From: Peptoniphilus_A harei_B
GTDB lineage: Bacteria; Bacillota; Clostridia; Tissierellales; Peptoniphilaceae
Length of the DNA: 38,325 nucleotides
Direction of reading: 5' to 3'
NCBI GenBank assembly: GCA_032560695.1
Contig: JAWGHR010000012.1
Location: 1-38,325 of the forward strand
Made by a program: the position numbers and the translations under genes. Below the pieces are notes generated by a model. That model ran no database searches. It had not been told where the DNA came from and saw only the letters and a list, made by a program, of their open reading frames with translations. Within the stretch, counting starts at the first letter, position 1. Every line of letters begins with the position of its first letter. Shown piece after piece: positions 9,159-16,979 of this stretch.

Positions 9159-9203
9159 AAATCCTCCAATTTTTACTATATTATGTAGTAATTGGAGGAT
9201 TTT
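9159..9203 (+). promoter_or_regulatory. Terminator-like hairpin that sequesters the ribosome binding site of the MBOAT gene
   Basis: AAATCCTCCAAT (9159-9170) is perfectly complementary to ATTGGAGGATTT (9191-9202). An inner TACTA/TAGTA stem stacks after a 3-base bulge. The 3' arm contains the only Shine-Dalgarno sequence of the next gene (GGAGGA, 9194-9199), whose ATG is at 9204. The arm ends in TTTT and more Ts follow the ATG, so the structure may terminate AraC transcripts as well as block initiation. Confidence 0.75.
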
Positions 9204-10640
9204 ATGCTTTTTAATTCTTTTGAATACCTAATCTTTCTCCCCATAGTTGTAATTTTTTACAACTTGCTTAGGGGAAAATTTAAAAATATATTTTTGCTCT
9301 TAGCAAGCCTTACATTTTATAGCTTTTGGAATGTGAAGTACACCTTCCTCATGATACTTTCAATTCTCATCACCTACATGACGGGGATCTTTATTGAAAG
9401 CAATCGTGACTCCAAGACTAAGATGAAGCTTGCTGTCTTTTTGTGCTTTTTTATAAATTTAGGCATCCTATTTATCTTCAAGTACTTTAACTTTTTTATG
9501 GACTTGGCAGGTAAGATCTCTGGGGGCAATTTTAACATAGCCCTTGACCTTCTCCTTCCTGTTGGGATCTCCTTTTATACCTTCCAGGCTCTTGGCTACA
9601 CTATTGACGTCTACAGGAAGGACCTTGAAGCAGAGAGGTCACTTATTGATTACGCACTTTTCGTTTGCTTCTTCCCTCAACTTGTGGCAGGTCCCATTGA
9701 GAGAAGTAGAAACCTTCTTCCACAAATAAAAAATCCCAAGAAGTTTTCCTACGAAAATCTTGTGAGGGGCTTGCAGCTATTTCTTTATGGAATGTTTTTG
9801 AAGTTGCTCCTTGCCGACAGAGCTGCAATTTTTGTCAACGATGCCTTTGGAAGTTACCAAACTTATTCTAAGGAATTCTTGTTAATCGGTGGCTTCTTGT
9901 TTACCCTACAAATTTATTGCGACTTTTATTCCTATTCAATTATGGCAAAGGGATCTGCAAAAATCCTCGGAATCAACCTAATGGATAACTTTAAGGAACC
10001 CCTCCTTTCAAAATCCATTACAGAGTTTTGGAGACGCTGGCACATCTCCCTTTCCACTTGGTTTAAGGACTACCTCTACATCCCACTTGGGGGCAATAGA
10101 CATGGCGAGTTGAGAAAGTGCATCAACCTCTTAATAGTTTTCCTTGTTTCTGGACTTTGGCATGGGGCAGAACTTTCCTTTGTCCTCTGGGGACTTATCC
10201 ACGGAGTTTTTAACATTCTGGAAAGCCTACTAGGTATAAACAAAAGTAAGAAATCAAATTTTTTGTTGGACTTCTTTAGGAGGATCTTTACCCTAGTCAT
10301 TGTTGTCTTTGCCTTTATCTACTTTAGGGCAGAGAACATCCACCAGGGCAATGCTTACATCTTGGGAATTCTTAACAACCCATCAAGTTATAATCTCTTA
10401 GAAGAAATTGCAAACTCAAAGTTTGGCCTCGCAAATCTCTATCCTCTTGGAGTGGGAATTTTTATCTTACTAATCTTTGACATCTTAAAGTACAATAAGA
10501 TAAACCTCTCAGAAAAGATATTCAAACTCTTCTTGCCAATAAGGTGGATAGTTTATTTTGCCTTCCTATTTGCAATAATAATTTTTGGCATTTATGGTCC
10601 AGAGTTTTCTGAGTCAGCCTTTATTTATTTTCAGTTTTAG
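9204..10640 (+). CDS. MBOAT family membrane O-acyltransferase (DltB/AlgI-like)
   Basis: 478 residues, about 10-12 membrane segments. MBOAT landmarks: ISFYTFQALGYTIDVYR (about 122-138), PQLVAGPIER, the FWRRWHISLSTWFKDYLYIPLGG block (about 275-297, His280) and SGLWHGAELSFVLWGLIHG (about 316-334) with the invariant active-site histidine (His320). Such proteins take an acyl group from a cytoplasmic donor and pass it across the membrane for O-acylation of wall polymers or exopolysaccharide. The partner is the SGNH-like protein encoded 8 bases downstream. No dltA/dltC neighbours are present, so D-alanylation is less likely than O-acetylation. I chose the ATG at 9204 because GGAGGA ends 4 bases upstream; the frame extends back to a TTG at 9192 inside the hairpin. 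Confidence 0.9.
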   Translation: MLFNSFEYLIFLPIVVIFYNLLRGKFKNIFLLLASLTFYSFWNVKYTFLMILSILITYMTGIFIESNRDSKTKMKLAVFLCFFINLGILFIFKYFNFFMDLAGKISGGNFNIALDLLLPVGISFYTFQALGYTIDVYRKDLEAERSLIDYALFVCFFPQLVAGPIERSRNLLPQIKNPKKFSYENLVRGLQLFLYGMFLKLLLADRAAIFVNDAFGSYQTYSKEFLLIGGFLFTLQIYCDFYSYSIMAKGSAKILGINLMDNFKEPLLSKSITEFWRRWHISLSTWFKDYLYIPLGGNRHGELRKCINLLIVFLVSGLWHGAELSFVLWGLIHGVFNILESLLGINKSKKSNFLLDFFRRIFTLVIVVFAFIYFRAENIHQGNAYILGILNNPSSYNLLEEIANSKFGLANLYPLGVGIFILLIFDILKYNKINLSEKIFKLFLPIRWIVYFAFLFAIIIFGIYGPEFSESAFIYFQF

Positions 10641-10648
10641 GTGGTTTA

Positions 10649-11677
10649 ATGAAAAAATTTTTAAAAATTTTAAAATCAATAATTTTTCTTGGCATCTTAA
10701 TTTTTGCCTGCCTACAACTCAATAATTTATTTATAAGAAAGTCCCTTGCAAAGCCTTGGGACATGGGAAATAAAATTGGTGGCTTCTTTAACGAAAGCGA
10801 AGATTACAATGCCATGTTCTTTGGTACAAGTCATGCCTATTGCTCCTTTGAGCCACTTTATATCTATGAGAGGACTGGCATAAAGTCCTATGTCTTGAGT
10901 TCTCAAAAACAGCCCCTCAAGATAAGTGCAACTTATGTAAAGGAAGCCTTTAAGAGAAAAAATCCCCAAGTCATTTTTGTCGACATACACGGAGGGATTT
11001 TTAAAATTACAGAAGACTTGGGAGTTGTGAATTCTTATTCAGACTACCTTCCCATGTCAATTAACAAGCTCAAGATGATAGGAACAAAAGTCCCAAGAGG
11101 CTTCAAGGCAACTGCCCTCTTTCCTCTCGTTGCCTACCATTCCAGGTGGGATGAGCTAAAGGATGAGGACTACCACTTTGACAAAAAGGCTTATGAGGAC
11201 TATCTCAAGGGCTATGTCCTCTTAAAGGGTCAAAGCCAGGACTTTAAAAAGAATATAATTGAGGACAAGGAAGACTTTTTAAAATCTATAGAAGAATTTG
11301 ACGAGGAAGCTTATGTAAAGGAAAACCTAAAAGCCATTGACGAGATAATAGAAACTTGTCAGAAAAACGGCGCCCAAGTTTACTTTGTTAAGACTCCAGT
11401 CTATGCTTATTCCTATTACGCCGACAACATAAAAGTTTTTAAGAAGTATCTAGAAGACCGTGGTGCAAAGTTTGTGGACTTTAACGACTTTTCTCATGAG
11501 ATGGAACTTTGTAAGGATGACTTCTACGACCCACAACACTTAAATGTTCGTGGAGCAGATAAGTTTAATGCATTTTTCATCGACTACATGAAGAGGGAAG
11601 GAGCCTTCCAAGAGAATCTTGCCGACGACAAGTCATGGCTTGAGGACTTAAAAACTTACAATATAAATAAATCTTGA
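10649..11677 (+). CDS. Membrane-anchored SGNH-fold acyl transfer partner (DltD/AlgJ-like)
   Basis: 342 residues. N-terminal membrane anchor (about 7-25), then an extracellular domain. The SGNH block I equivalent is MFFGTSHAYCSFEP, with Ser61 as nucleophile. The C-terminal YDPQHLN supplies the Asp294/His297 pair (DxxH), completing the catalytic triad. Proteins of this kind work with an MBOAT transporter to place acetyl or other acyl groups on cell-surface polymer. It is 8 bases after the MBOAT gene (AGGTGG before the ATG) and is followed by a terminator, so the two form one transcription unit. The polymer target is not identifiable here. Confidence 0.85.
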   Translation: MKKFLKILKSIIFLGILIFACLQLNNLFIRKSLAKPWDMGNKIGGFFNESEDYNAMFFGTSHAYCSFEPLYIYERTGIKSYVLSSQKQPLKISATYVKEAFKRKNPQVIFVDIHGGIFKITEDLGVVNSYSDYLPMSINKLKMIGTKVPRGFKATALFPLVAYHSRWDELKDEDYHFDKKAYEDYLKGYVLLKGQSQDFKKNIIEDKEDFLKSIEEFDEEAYVKENLKAIDEIIETCQKNGAQVYFVKTPVYAYSYYADNIKVFKKYLEDRGAKFVDFNDFSHEMELCKDDFYDPQHLNVRGADKFNAFFIDYMKREGAFQENLADDKSWLEDLKTYNINKS

Positions 11678-11711
11678 TAGACGAAGTCAATTAGACTTGG
11701 TCTATTTTTTT
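11678..11711 (+). terminator. Intrinsic terminator of the MBOAT/SGNH operon
   Basis: TAGAC-g-AAGTC / GACTT-g-GTCTA stem with an AATTA loop (one internal mismatch), followed by seven or more Ts. It starts right after the SGNH stop codon. Confidence 0.88.
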
Positions 11712-11802
11712 ATTTGTCTCATTTTAAAGGGATAATATTCATAAATTGAAATTTTTTAAAATAAATACGAAAATAAAATTATAAGCTTTCCTCTATAATT
11801 TC

Positions 11803-11831
11803 TTGATTTTTATTAAATATGATAATAGAAT
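11803..11831 (+). promoter_or_regulatory. Promoter of the LysR gene
   Basis: TTGATT (11803-11808), 17-base spacer, TAGAAT (11826-11831), about 20 bases ahead of the LysR start. The leader would be very short, about 13 nt. Confidence 0.55.
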
Positions 11832-11850
11832 ATGTTTAAAGGAGGTTTTT

Positions 11851-12726
11851 ATGACAATTAGAGATTTGGAAATATTTATCGAAGTTTGCAATACAAAAAA
11901 TATGTCCAAGGCTGCCGAAAATTTAAAAATTTCTCAGCCAACTGTATCTCATGCAATTTCACAAATTGAAACTGAGTACAGTGTCAAACTATTCGATAGG
12001 ATTTCAAAAAAATTATACATAACAGATGTTGGTTTAAGATTGTTTGATTACGCCAAAAATATTTTAGACCAATTTCAAAATACTGTTATTTTCTTACAAG
12101 GTTCATCTACTGGCCACAGTATTAACCTTGGAGTTAGTTCATACTTTAGCTCACAATTTCTATTAGAAATTATTGATGAATATGAAAAGTTACACAAAGA
12201 TGTAAAGATTAGAGTTTATGTGGACTTGCGTGAAGAGTTACTAAAAAAACTAGATGCTGGAATAATTAACCTGGCAATTATAGACGGTGATGACGGTCTC
12301 GATAAGGTAGTTTCTGTTCCTTTCTACAAGGATGAAATTTTTGTTATTTCATCTAAGCATTCTGATTTAAAAGATAAGCCTGTCCTAAATCACGACGACC
12401 TAAAGGGCAAGAAGTTTGCCTTGGGATACCTAGGCGAACAATCAATGAAAATTTTTCATTCTTACTTGAGAGAAACTAATATCCCAATTGATATTAAATA
12501 CTTTTGCAAGAACAAGGACGCAGTCCTAAGTATCGTTAAGTCTTCTGATGTAATATCCTTTGGAGCCAAATCTTCCTTCAAGGATGATGAAATCATCATG
12601 CACAAGGTTGAAGATTTAGATATTTCTAGGACTTATAACCTAGTTTACCACAAGGAAACTTATCTAAAGAAAAACCTAAAGGAATTTGTTCAGTTTATAA
12701 AGAATAAGTTTAAAGAAAAAAATTAA
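11851..12726 (+). CDS. LysR family transcriptional regulator
   Basis: 291 residues. Winged HTH at about 1-60 (LEIFIEVCNTKNMSKAAENL, SQPTVSHAISQIE), then a two-lobed substrate-binding domain (about 88-290). The start is the ATG at 11851, preceded by AAAGGAGG; the frame extends 16 codons further upstream but those lie in the promoter. A regulator of this type normally binds a small co-inducer. The ligand is unknown. The PAP2 gene starts one base after its stop codon, so LysR and PAP2 are co-transcribed. LysR proteins often control a divergent neighbour, but here the upstream neighbour is in the same direction. Confidence 0.9.
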   Translation: MTIRDLEIFIEVCNTKNMSKAAENLKISQPTVSHAISQIETEYSVKLFDRISKKLYITDVGLRLFDYAKNILDQFQNTVIFLQGSSTGHSINLGVSSYFSSQFLLEIIDEYEKLHKDVKIRVYVDLREELLKKLDAGIINLAIIDGDDGLDKVVSVPFYKDEIFVISSKHSDLKDKPVLNHDDLKGKKFALGYLGEQSMKIFHSYLRETNIPIDIKYFCKNKDAVLSIVKSSDVISFGAKSSFKDDEIIMHKVEDLDISRTYNLVYHKETYLKKNLKEFVQFIKNKFKEKN

Positions 12727-12727
12727 G

Positions 12728-13249
12728 ATGGAATTACAATTCTTAAAGTTTTTAGAATCGATTCACTCCCCCATCCTAGATAAACTTATGGTTTTTATAA
12801 CAAGTCTTGGCAATGGGGGAATCTTTTGGATTGCCCTTGGTCTTATTTTTCTCTTCCAAAAAAATAAAATCTCAAAGAGGAAGGCTCTTAACCTTTTCTT
12901 GAGTTTAATTATTTTTTCTATTGTGGGACTTTTAATTTTAAAGCCACTCATTGGAAGACCAAGACCCTTTACAGTAGAGGATTTTAATCTTTTGATTAAG
13001 CCGCCCATGGGTTATTCCTTCCCATCAGGTCACACAGGCTCATCCTTTGCCGCAGCCTTTGCAATTTATTATTACAATAAAAAAGAAGGCATACTTGCCC
13101 TCATCTTGGCTGCCTTAATAGGATTTTCGCGTATGTATTTATCAGTCCACTATCCCACAGATGTCTTGGCAGGCCTTGTTCTGGGAGGACTATCTAGCCT
13201 AGTGGCTATAAAAATAATTAAAGATAAGTTTAAAAAAACTACCTCATAA
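12728..13249 (+). CDS. PAP2 family membrane phosphatase
   Basis: 173 residues, about 5-6 membrane segments. All three PAP2 motifs are intact: KPLIGRPRP (72-80), SFPSGHT (97-103) and SRMYLSVHYPTD (134-145; His141 is the nucleophile in the family mechanism, Asp145 its partner). It should remove phosphate from a lipid phosphate or pyrophosphate at the outer face of the membrane, for example undecaprenyl pyrophosphate (BcrC type) or phosphatidylglycerol phosphate; the sequence does not discriminate. It follows LysR with a 1-base gap and weak ribosome binding site, so translation is probably coupled. Confidence 0.88.
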   Translation: MELQFLKFLESIHSPILDKLMVFITSLGNGGIFWIALGLIFLFQKNKISKRKALNLFLSLIIFSIVGLLILKPLIGRPRPFTVEDFNLLIKPPMGYSFPSGHTGSSFAAAFAIYYYNKKEGILALILAALIGFSRMYLSVHYPTDVLAGLVLGGLSSLVAIKIIKDKFKKTTS

Positions 13250-13267
13250 TTTTTTAAGAGGTAGTTT
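13236..13267. terminator. Bidirectional terminator between converging genes
   Basis: AAACTACCTC (13236-13245) pairs perfectly with GAGGTAGTTT (13258-13267). T-rich tracts follow on both strands. The stop codons of PAP2 (plus) and of the coiled-coil gene (minus) both fall inside the hairpin. Confidence 0.88.
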
Positions 13268-13943
13268 CTTTCTTTGCAATTTTAATATTTAATTCTTCGC
13301 CAAGGCCTCCATAAATTTCTTGGTACTCTTCGTAGATATTTTTAAGTCTATTTAAGTTGAAGTCAATGGCTTCCTTGTCCTCAAGCATGTCCAACTGGTT
13401 GAGGGGAAATCTCTCAAACAAAATAGAAATTTCTATCTCAAGGTCTTCCCTCATCTTCTCAAGTTCTTCATTGGTCAAGTCAAGTTCCCTTGGCTTGTCC
13501 TTCTTTAAAAATTCTTCAAGCTCTTTTTTGTCAGCATTTTTAAAGGCTTCTCTCGCCTTGTCAAACTCCTCTATGGAGAAGTCGTAGAGCTTTGGACTGT
13601 AATAAAAGATTGACTGCCTAAAGAGGTCCTCAACTTCTCTCATCTTGTCATCATCTGTGAGTCTAGACATGGCCATAAAGTTCTCATCTTCTCTAAGCTC
13701 TTCGAAGTCTCTTTCAAATTCTTCCTCTGCCTTCTTCTTGGCAAGTTCTGGAGAAAGTTTATCTAAGAGTTTTAAATTTCTTCTAAGCTTTCTAATATTT
13801 AAATTTAGGGTATCTACATAATTTTCTAGGTCCCCAAAGATTTCCCTATACTTCTCTTCGGTCTTTGGGATCAAGTTTATAAGCGTATCTTCTCTTACAA
13901 AGATAAGTTCTGACACCAAAAATTTCATATAGCTTCTTTCCAT
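13254..13943 (-). CDS. Acidic, coiled-coil-rich cytoplasmic protein of unknown function
   Basis: 229 residues with no signal peptide or membrane segment. Very rich in Glu, Lys, Asp and Leu, with long predicted helices (about 38-90 and 120-215). ATG at 13943 with AGGTGA 5 bases upstream. It lies 28 bases after the C39-like gene and is the last gene of the rSAM/DUF4130 cluster, ending in a bidirectional terminator. I recognise no family. It may be a structural partner of the C39-like protein, but nothing in the sequence shows that. Confidence 0.7.
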   Translation of the reverse strand: MERSYMKFLVSELIFVREDTLINLIPKTEEKYREIFGDLENYVDTLNLNIRKLRRNLKLLDKLSPELAKKKAEEEFERDFEELREDENFMAMSRLTDDDKMREVEDLFRQSIFYYSPKLYDFSIEEFDKAREAFKNADKKELEEFLKKDKPRELDLTNEELEKMREDLEIEISILFERFPLNQLDMLEDKEAIDFNLNRLKNIYEEYQEIYGGLGEELNIKIAKKETTS

Positions 13944-13971
13944 CTAATCACCTGTCTGGTCTTAAACTTTA

Positions 13972-14577
13972 TTACAAGTCTTCTAATATGTCAACGCTAA
14001 AGACATTGTAAGAAAAAACTGGCAACTTCATAAATCCCCTTAGGTCGTTGTAGTCGATGTAGGACTTGTTCTTGTTCCAGCCATCGTAAACGTGCAAGAA
14101 CTTGAGCTTCATTCCCCTGAACTTGTAAATTGAGTAGCCTGAAACAACTAAAGAGTGGTTCTTGTAATAACCTGATCCCAAGTTCATGAGTAGGGGCCTA
14201 AAGTTATCGATCTCGCCCTTTACGTGGGAGTAAAAGTTACCAAGATAAATCCCCCTTGTCTTTATGCCAATTTTATTTTTCTTGAAGTAGGAGTTGGCAA
14301 TGTGGGAGATCAAAAGAGGAAGGGTGCCAATGCTTTTGAAGTAACCATTTTTCTTGGCAATTCCAAATACTTCATGGTAAATTTCAAATTTGTCCTTGTC
14401 TTTAAAGTAATAATTTATAACCCTAGTGAGACTTGCTATGGTGCAGTTGTTGTGGCAGTCGTCAAAATCCCTTTGCAAGAAGTCTGGCAGGTCCAAGTCG
14501 CTGGACTCAATAAATCTTGCCCCAGGATAATTCTCTTTTACATAAGTATCTAAGTTTGCAATTCTATTTTTTTCCAT
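13972..14577 (-). CDS. Peptidase C39-like (papain-fold) protein, cytoplasmic
   Basis: 201 residues without a signal peptide. The DCHNNCTIASLTRVINYY block (40-57) resembles the CGPTSLAMVLNYY active-site helix of C39-like cysteine peptidases, making Cys45 the likely nucleophile. KNHSLVVSGYSIY supplies His141 and HVYDGWN supplies Asp165, in the right order and spacing for a papain-type triad. A role in processing or sensing a peptide in the cytoplasm is possible; no substrate is visible. No ABC transporter is adjacent, so it is not a bacteriocin-export protease. The Shine-Dalgarno GGGAGG is buried in a hairpin with the preceding bases. Confidence 0.65.
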   Translation of the reverse strand: MEKNRIANLDTYVKENYPGARFIESSDLDLPDFLQRDFDDCHNNCTIASLTRVINYYFKDKDKFEIYHEVFGIAKKNGYFKSIGTLPLLISHIANSYFKKNKIGIKTRGIYLGNFYSHVKGEIDNFRPLLMNLGSGYYKNHSLVVSGYSIYKFRGMKLKFLHVYDGWNKNKSYIDYNDLRGFMKLPVFSYNVFSVDILEDL

Positions 14578-14582
14578 TTTTT

Positions 14583-14610
14583 CCTCCCAACTTATTTATA
14601 CCCTTGGGAG
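14583..14610 (-). promoter_or_regulatory. Hairpin occluding the ribosome binding site of the C39-like gene
   Basis: On the minus strand CTCCCAA (14610-14604) pairs perfectly with TTGGGAG (14590-14584), whose tail GGGAGG is the Shine-Dalgarno 5 bases before the ATG at 14577. No T-run follows on the minus strand, so this is not a normal terminator for the DUF4130 gene. The T-run lies on the other side (plus strand), where no gene ends. Confidence 0.55.
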
Positions 14611-14619
14611 AATTTTTTA

Positions 14620-15372
14620 TTAATCATATTTATTTGGCCTATTCATCTCTGGCAAGTGCTTCCAATATTTCTTTGGCATGTTTTGCATTCTCAGTTTTTC
14701 ATTTTTTCTCTCGTCAATGGCAACTGCATCGTAAAAAGAAAGCCAGAGGTCAATGTAGGAGTCGTCAGTCTTCATATCTTCTGACATTTCAAAATCGAAG
14801 AAGTTTCCCCTTTCTCCATTGTAGACTACGGCCTTATTTCGGACTATGTCTGCGATTACAAATTTTTCATTGACTAGCCTCCTCTTAAAGTGCTGGTATA
14901 CAAAAATTAAAATGTCATTTTGAGGTTCAAACTTGGCAAAGAGGAGACCCTCCTTTTCTTCAAAGCGAAGAAGACCCTTGTAGGAGTGAATTTCTCCCGA
15001 GACTCTCTTTAATAAATTCTTGAATTCAACTACATCTTCGTCAGCACTTTCATAATAGTAGAATCCATTAACATAAAGCTTTTTAAGGGTCTTGGCTATT
15101 GCCACTTCTTTTCTTTCGTTATTTGCAGCAAAAACCCTTAGGACTGAATCATAAAAAGAATAGGAAAAATTTTTTATGATAGAGTCCCTCACTCTCTTGG
15201 CCTTGTCAATTTCTGTAGGACACTTAATCCTGTCAGCAATAAAATTAATTTGACTTGACCTCCTAGAAATTAAGTCAACATCTTCTAAAACCTTGTAGGC
15301 CTTGAAGATTACTGTGAAAAGTCCTTCTATTGTCCCGTCGTATAAGTAAATCATATCTATAAACTTAGTCAA
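14620..15372 (-). CDS. DUF4130 / TIGR03915-type DNA metabolism protein
   Basis: 250 residues beginning MTKFIDMIYLYDGTIEGLFTVIF, the hallmark start of the family that is always found beside a radical-SAM protein of the TIGR03916 type and is sometimes fused to a uracil-DNA-glycosylase-like domain. Here it is unfused. Other family features: KAKRVRDSIIK region, KKYWKHLPEMN near the C-terminus. The family is presumed to act in DNA modification or repair; the chemistry is not established. The start overlaps the end of the rSAM gene (15365-15372), showing coupled expression. Confidence 0.85.
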   Translation of the reverse strand: MTKFIDMIYLYDGTIEGLFTVIFKAYKVLEDVDLISRRSSQINFIADRIKCPTEIDKAKRVRDSIIKNFSYSFYDSVLRVFAANNERKEVAIAKTLKKLYVNGFYYYESADEDVVEFKNLLKRVSGEIHSYKGLLRFEEKEGLLFAKFEPQNDILIFVYQHFKRRLVNEKFVIADIVRNKAVVYNGERGNFFDFEMSEDMKTDDSYIDLWLSFYDAVAIDERKNEKLRMQNMPKKYWKHLPEMNRPNKYD

Positions 15373-16594
15373 AAAAACTAAGCTGTTCTCCTCCTTCCCT
15401 TTCTAAAATTAAAGACCTCAAGGTCTCTTTGGAATCAAATCTTCTTCCATAATACTTGCCTGAAATTGTTATAAAGTTTAGGGCCCTCTTAGTGGAAATC
15501 CTAAGCCTTTTTAGGTCTTCAAGAGTCAAGTTAAAGGCTCTCCTGGCCCTGACGATCTTTCTTGCAGACTGGGGACCAAAGCCTGGGACCTTTAAAAGTT
15601 CTTCAAGGTTTGCCTTGTTAATGTCAATAGGGTCTCTGTAGTTTTCTATGGCCCAGTCCATCTTTGGGTCAAGATTTAAGTCAAAATCTTTTTTTGTCTC
15701 GCTTAAAAGTTCCCCTGCCCTAAAACCATAAAACCTAAGGAGGAAATCTGCCTGATAAATCCTGTGTTCCCGAAGAAGGGGTGTCTTTACCTTTGGCAGT
15801 TTAGAATCTTCTCTCGCAGGCACATAGGCAGAATAATATACTCTCTTTAGGCCGTAATCGTCATAGAGGGACTGGGACCTTGTGAGGACATCCCTGTCGT
15901 GGATATCTCCTGCTCCCACAATCATCTGACTAGTTTGACCTGCTGGCAAAAACAAGTCCTTCTTTGAAAATTTTTTATATTTTTTCTTTTCAAGATCGTT
16001 AATCTTTAGGGTTTTGGAAACTAGGTCCATGGGTCTTGTAATCTCTTCTAGATTTTTTTCTGGTGCAAGTAGGGCTAGACTCTTTTCTGTTGGCAGTTCG
16101 ATATTTATGCTCATCCTGTCTACATATGTCCCCAACTCTTTTATAAGGTCTTGGCTGGCACCTGGTATGGCCTTCATGTGTATATAACCGTTAAAGTTTT
16201 CTTCTTGTCGAAGTCTCTTGGCAACTTCGATTAGCTTCTCCATGGTGTAGTCGCAGGACTTGAAGATGCCAGAAGACAAGAAGAGGCCCTCAATGTAATT
16301 TCTCTTGTAAAAATTTATAGTTAGGTCAACTACTTCATCAACTGTGAAGGAAGCCCTCTTGGAGTCCACACTCTTGGCATTGATGCAGTAGGCGCAATCG
16401 TAGATGCAGTGATTTGTAAAAAGTATTTTTAGGAGGGATATACATCTCCCGTCTTCCGACCAAGAGTGGCATATTCCACTTAGGCTTGCGTTGCCAAGTC
16501 CCCCTTTATTTTTCCTGTTGGATCCAGAAGATGAGCAACTCACGTCATACTTTGCAGCATCAGACAAAATTTTTATTTTTTCTTTTAATTCCAT
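15365..16594 (-). CDS. Radical SAM protein, putative DNA modification/repair (TIGR03916 type) with helix-hairpin-helix
   Basis: 409 residues. The radical-SAM 4Fe-4S motif is CIYDCAYC (Cys63, Cys67, Cys70), following the family lead ILFTNHC. The C-terminal third has a helix-hairpin-helix DNA-binding motif (INKANLEELLKVPGFGPQSA, about 325-345). This family is co-inherited with the DUF4130 protein, whose gene overlaps it here. Proposed role: SAM-dependent modification or repair of DNA. I chose the ATG at 16594 because GGTGG lies 6 bases upstream; a TTG-initiated extension to 16642 has no ribosome binding site. Upstream lies an 18-bp tandem array. Confidence 0.9.
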   Translation of the reverse strand: MELKEKIKILSDAAKYDVSCSSSGSNRKNKGGLGNASLSGICHSWSEDGRCISLLKILFTNHCIYDCAYCINAKSVDSKRASFTVDEVVDLTINFYKRNYIEGLFLSSGIFKSCDYTMEKLIEVAKRLRQEENFNGYIHMKAIPGASQDLIKELGTYVDRMSINIELPTEKSLALLAPEKNLEEITRPMDLVSKTLKINDLEKKKYKKFSKKDLFLPAGQTSQMIVGAGDIHDRDVLTRSQSLYDDYGLKRVYYSAYVPAREDSKLPKVKTPLLREHRIYQADFLLRFYGFRAGELLSETKKDFDLNLDPKMDWAIENYRDPIDINKANLEELLKVPGFGPQSARKIVRARRAFNLTLEDLKRLRISTKRALNFITISGKYYGRRFDSKETLRSLILEREGGEQLSFFD

Positions 16595-16646
16595 TAATAC
16601 CACCAAGGTCATTCTAACATTGAAACTTGTGTTTGTAAACAAATTT

Positions 16647-16919
16647 TCTTTTGACTATTTCTTTGTGGTTTTTTATGTTCTTGTAGTTCTTAGTCACTTT
16701 ATAAGATTTTATAACTTTACAGCTTTTCATAAGCTTGTATTTTTCTGTGATTTTACTAATATTCGCAACTTAGTAATTTTTTATAAGTTCATAAGAGTCC
16801 ATATCTCTATAATCTTTTACAAGCCCATAAGCATCCATGGCTTTATAAGGACCTACAAGTCAATAAGCTTCCAGGACATTATAAGCTTTTATGACCTCAT
16901 AACTTTTTACTAGTTAATT
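16647..16919. repeat. Degenerate 18-bp tandem array, about 14-15 units, no indels
   Basis: On the plus strand the triplets at 16683, 16701, 16737, 16773, 16791, 16809, 16827, 16845, 16863, 16881 and 16899 are all ATA or GTA, exactly 18 bases or a multiple apart; intermediate units (16665, 16719, 16755, 16917) keep the phase with one substitution. Typical minus-strand units are AAGCTTATAATGTCCTGG and ACTCTTATGAACTTATAA. In one minus frame it reads as a hexapeptide ([KE][LV][IMV][KD][ASN]Y) but with two in-frame stops. On the plus strand the matching frame is open but has no start codon of its own. It lies between the Na/Pi terminator and the rSAM gene. Confidence 0.8.
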
Positions 16920-16932
16920 GATTCCACAAAAA

Positions 16933-16952
16933 AATCTGCCCTAAGGCAGATT
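16933..16952 (-). terminator. Intrinsic terminator of the Na/Pi symporter gene
   Basis: Minus strand: AATCTGCC-TTAG-GGCAGATT followed by TTTTT. An 8-bp stem, 28 bases after the stop codon. Confidence 0.92.
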
Positions 16953-16979
16953 AATTCTTTATTATTTACAATTGAATTA

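Noticed and set aside
9204..11677. dlt operon (D-alanylation of teichoic acid)
   Set aside because: The MBOAT and SGNH parts are there, but no dltA ligase or dltC carrier gene is adjacent; O-acylation of another polymer fits better.
13357..13587. Plus-strand Ser-rich frame of 76 codons
   Set aside because: It is the antisense shadow of the Glu/Lys-rich coiled-coil gene; poly-Ser arises from GAA/GAG-rich codons read backwards.
16491..16913. Plus-strand 140-codon frame ending in a hexapeptide repeat
   Set aside because: Its only start lies inside the antisense of the rSAM gene with no ribosome binding site; the repeat pattern follows from the 18-bp array. Reported as a repeat, not a gene.
16647..16919. 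CRISPR array
   Set aside because: Unit is only 18 bases with no unique spacers between conserved repeats, and no cas genes are nearby.
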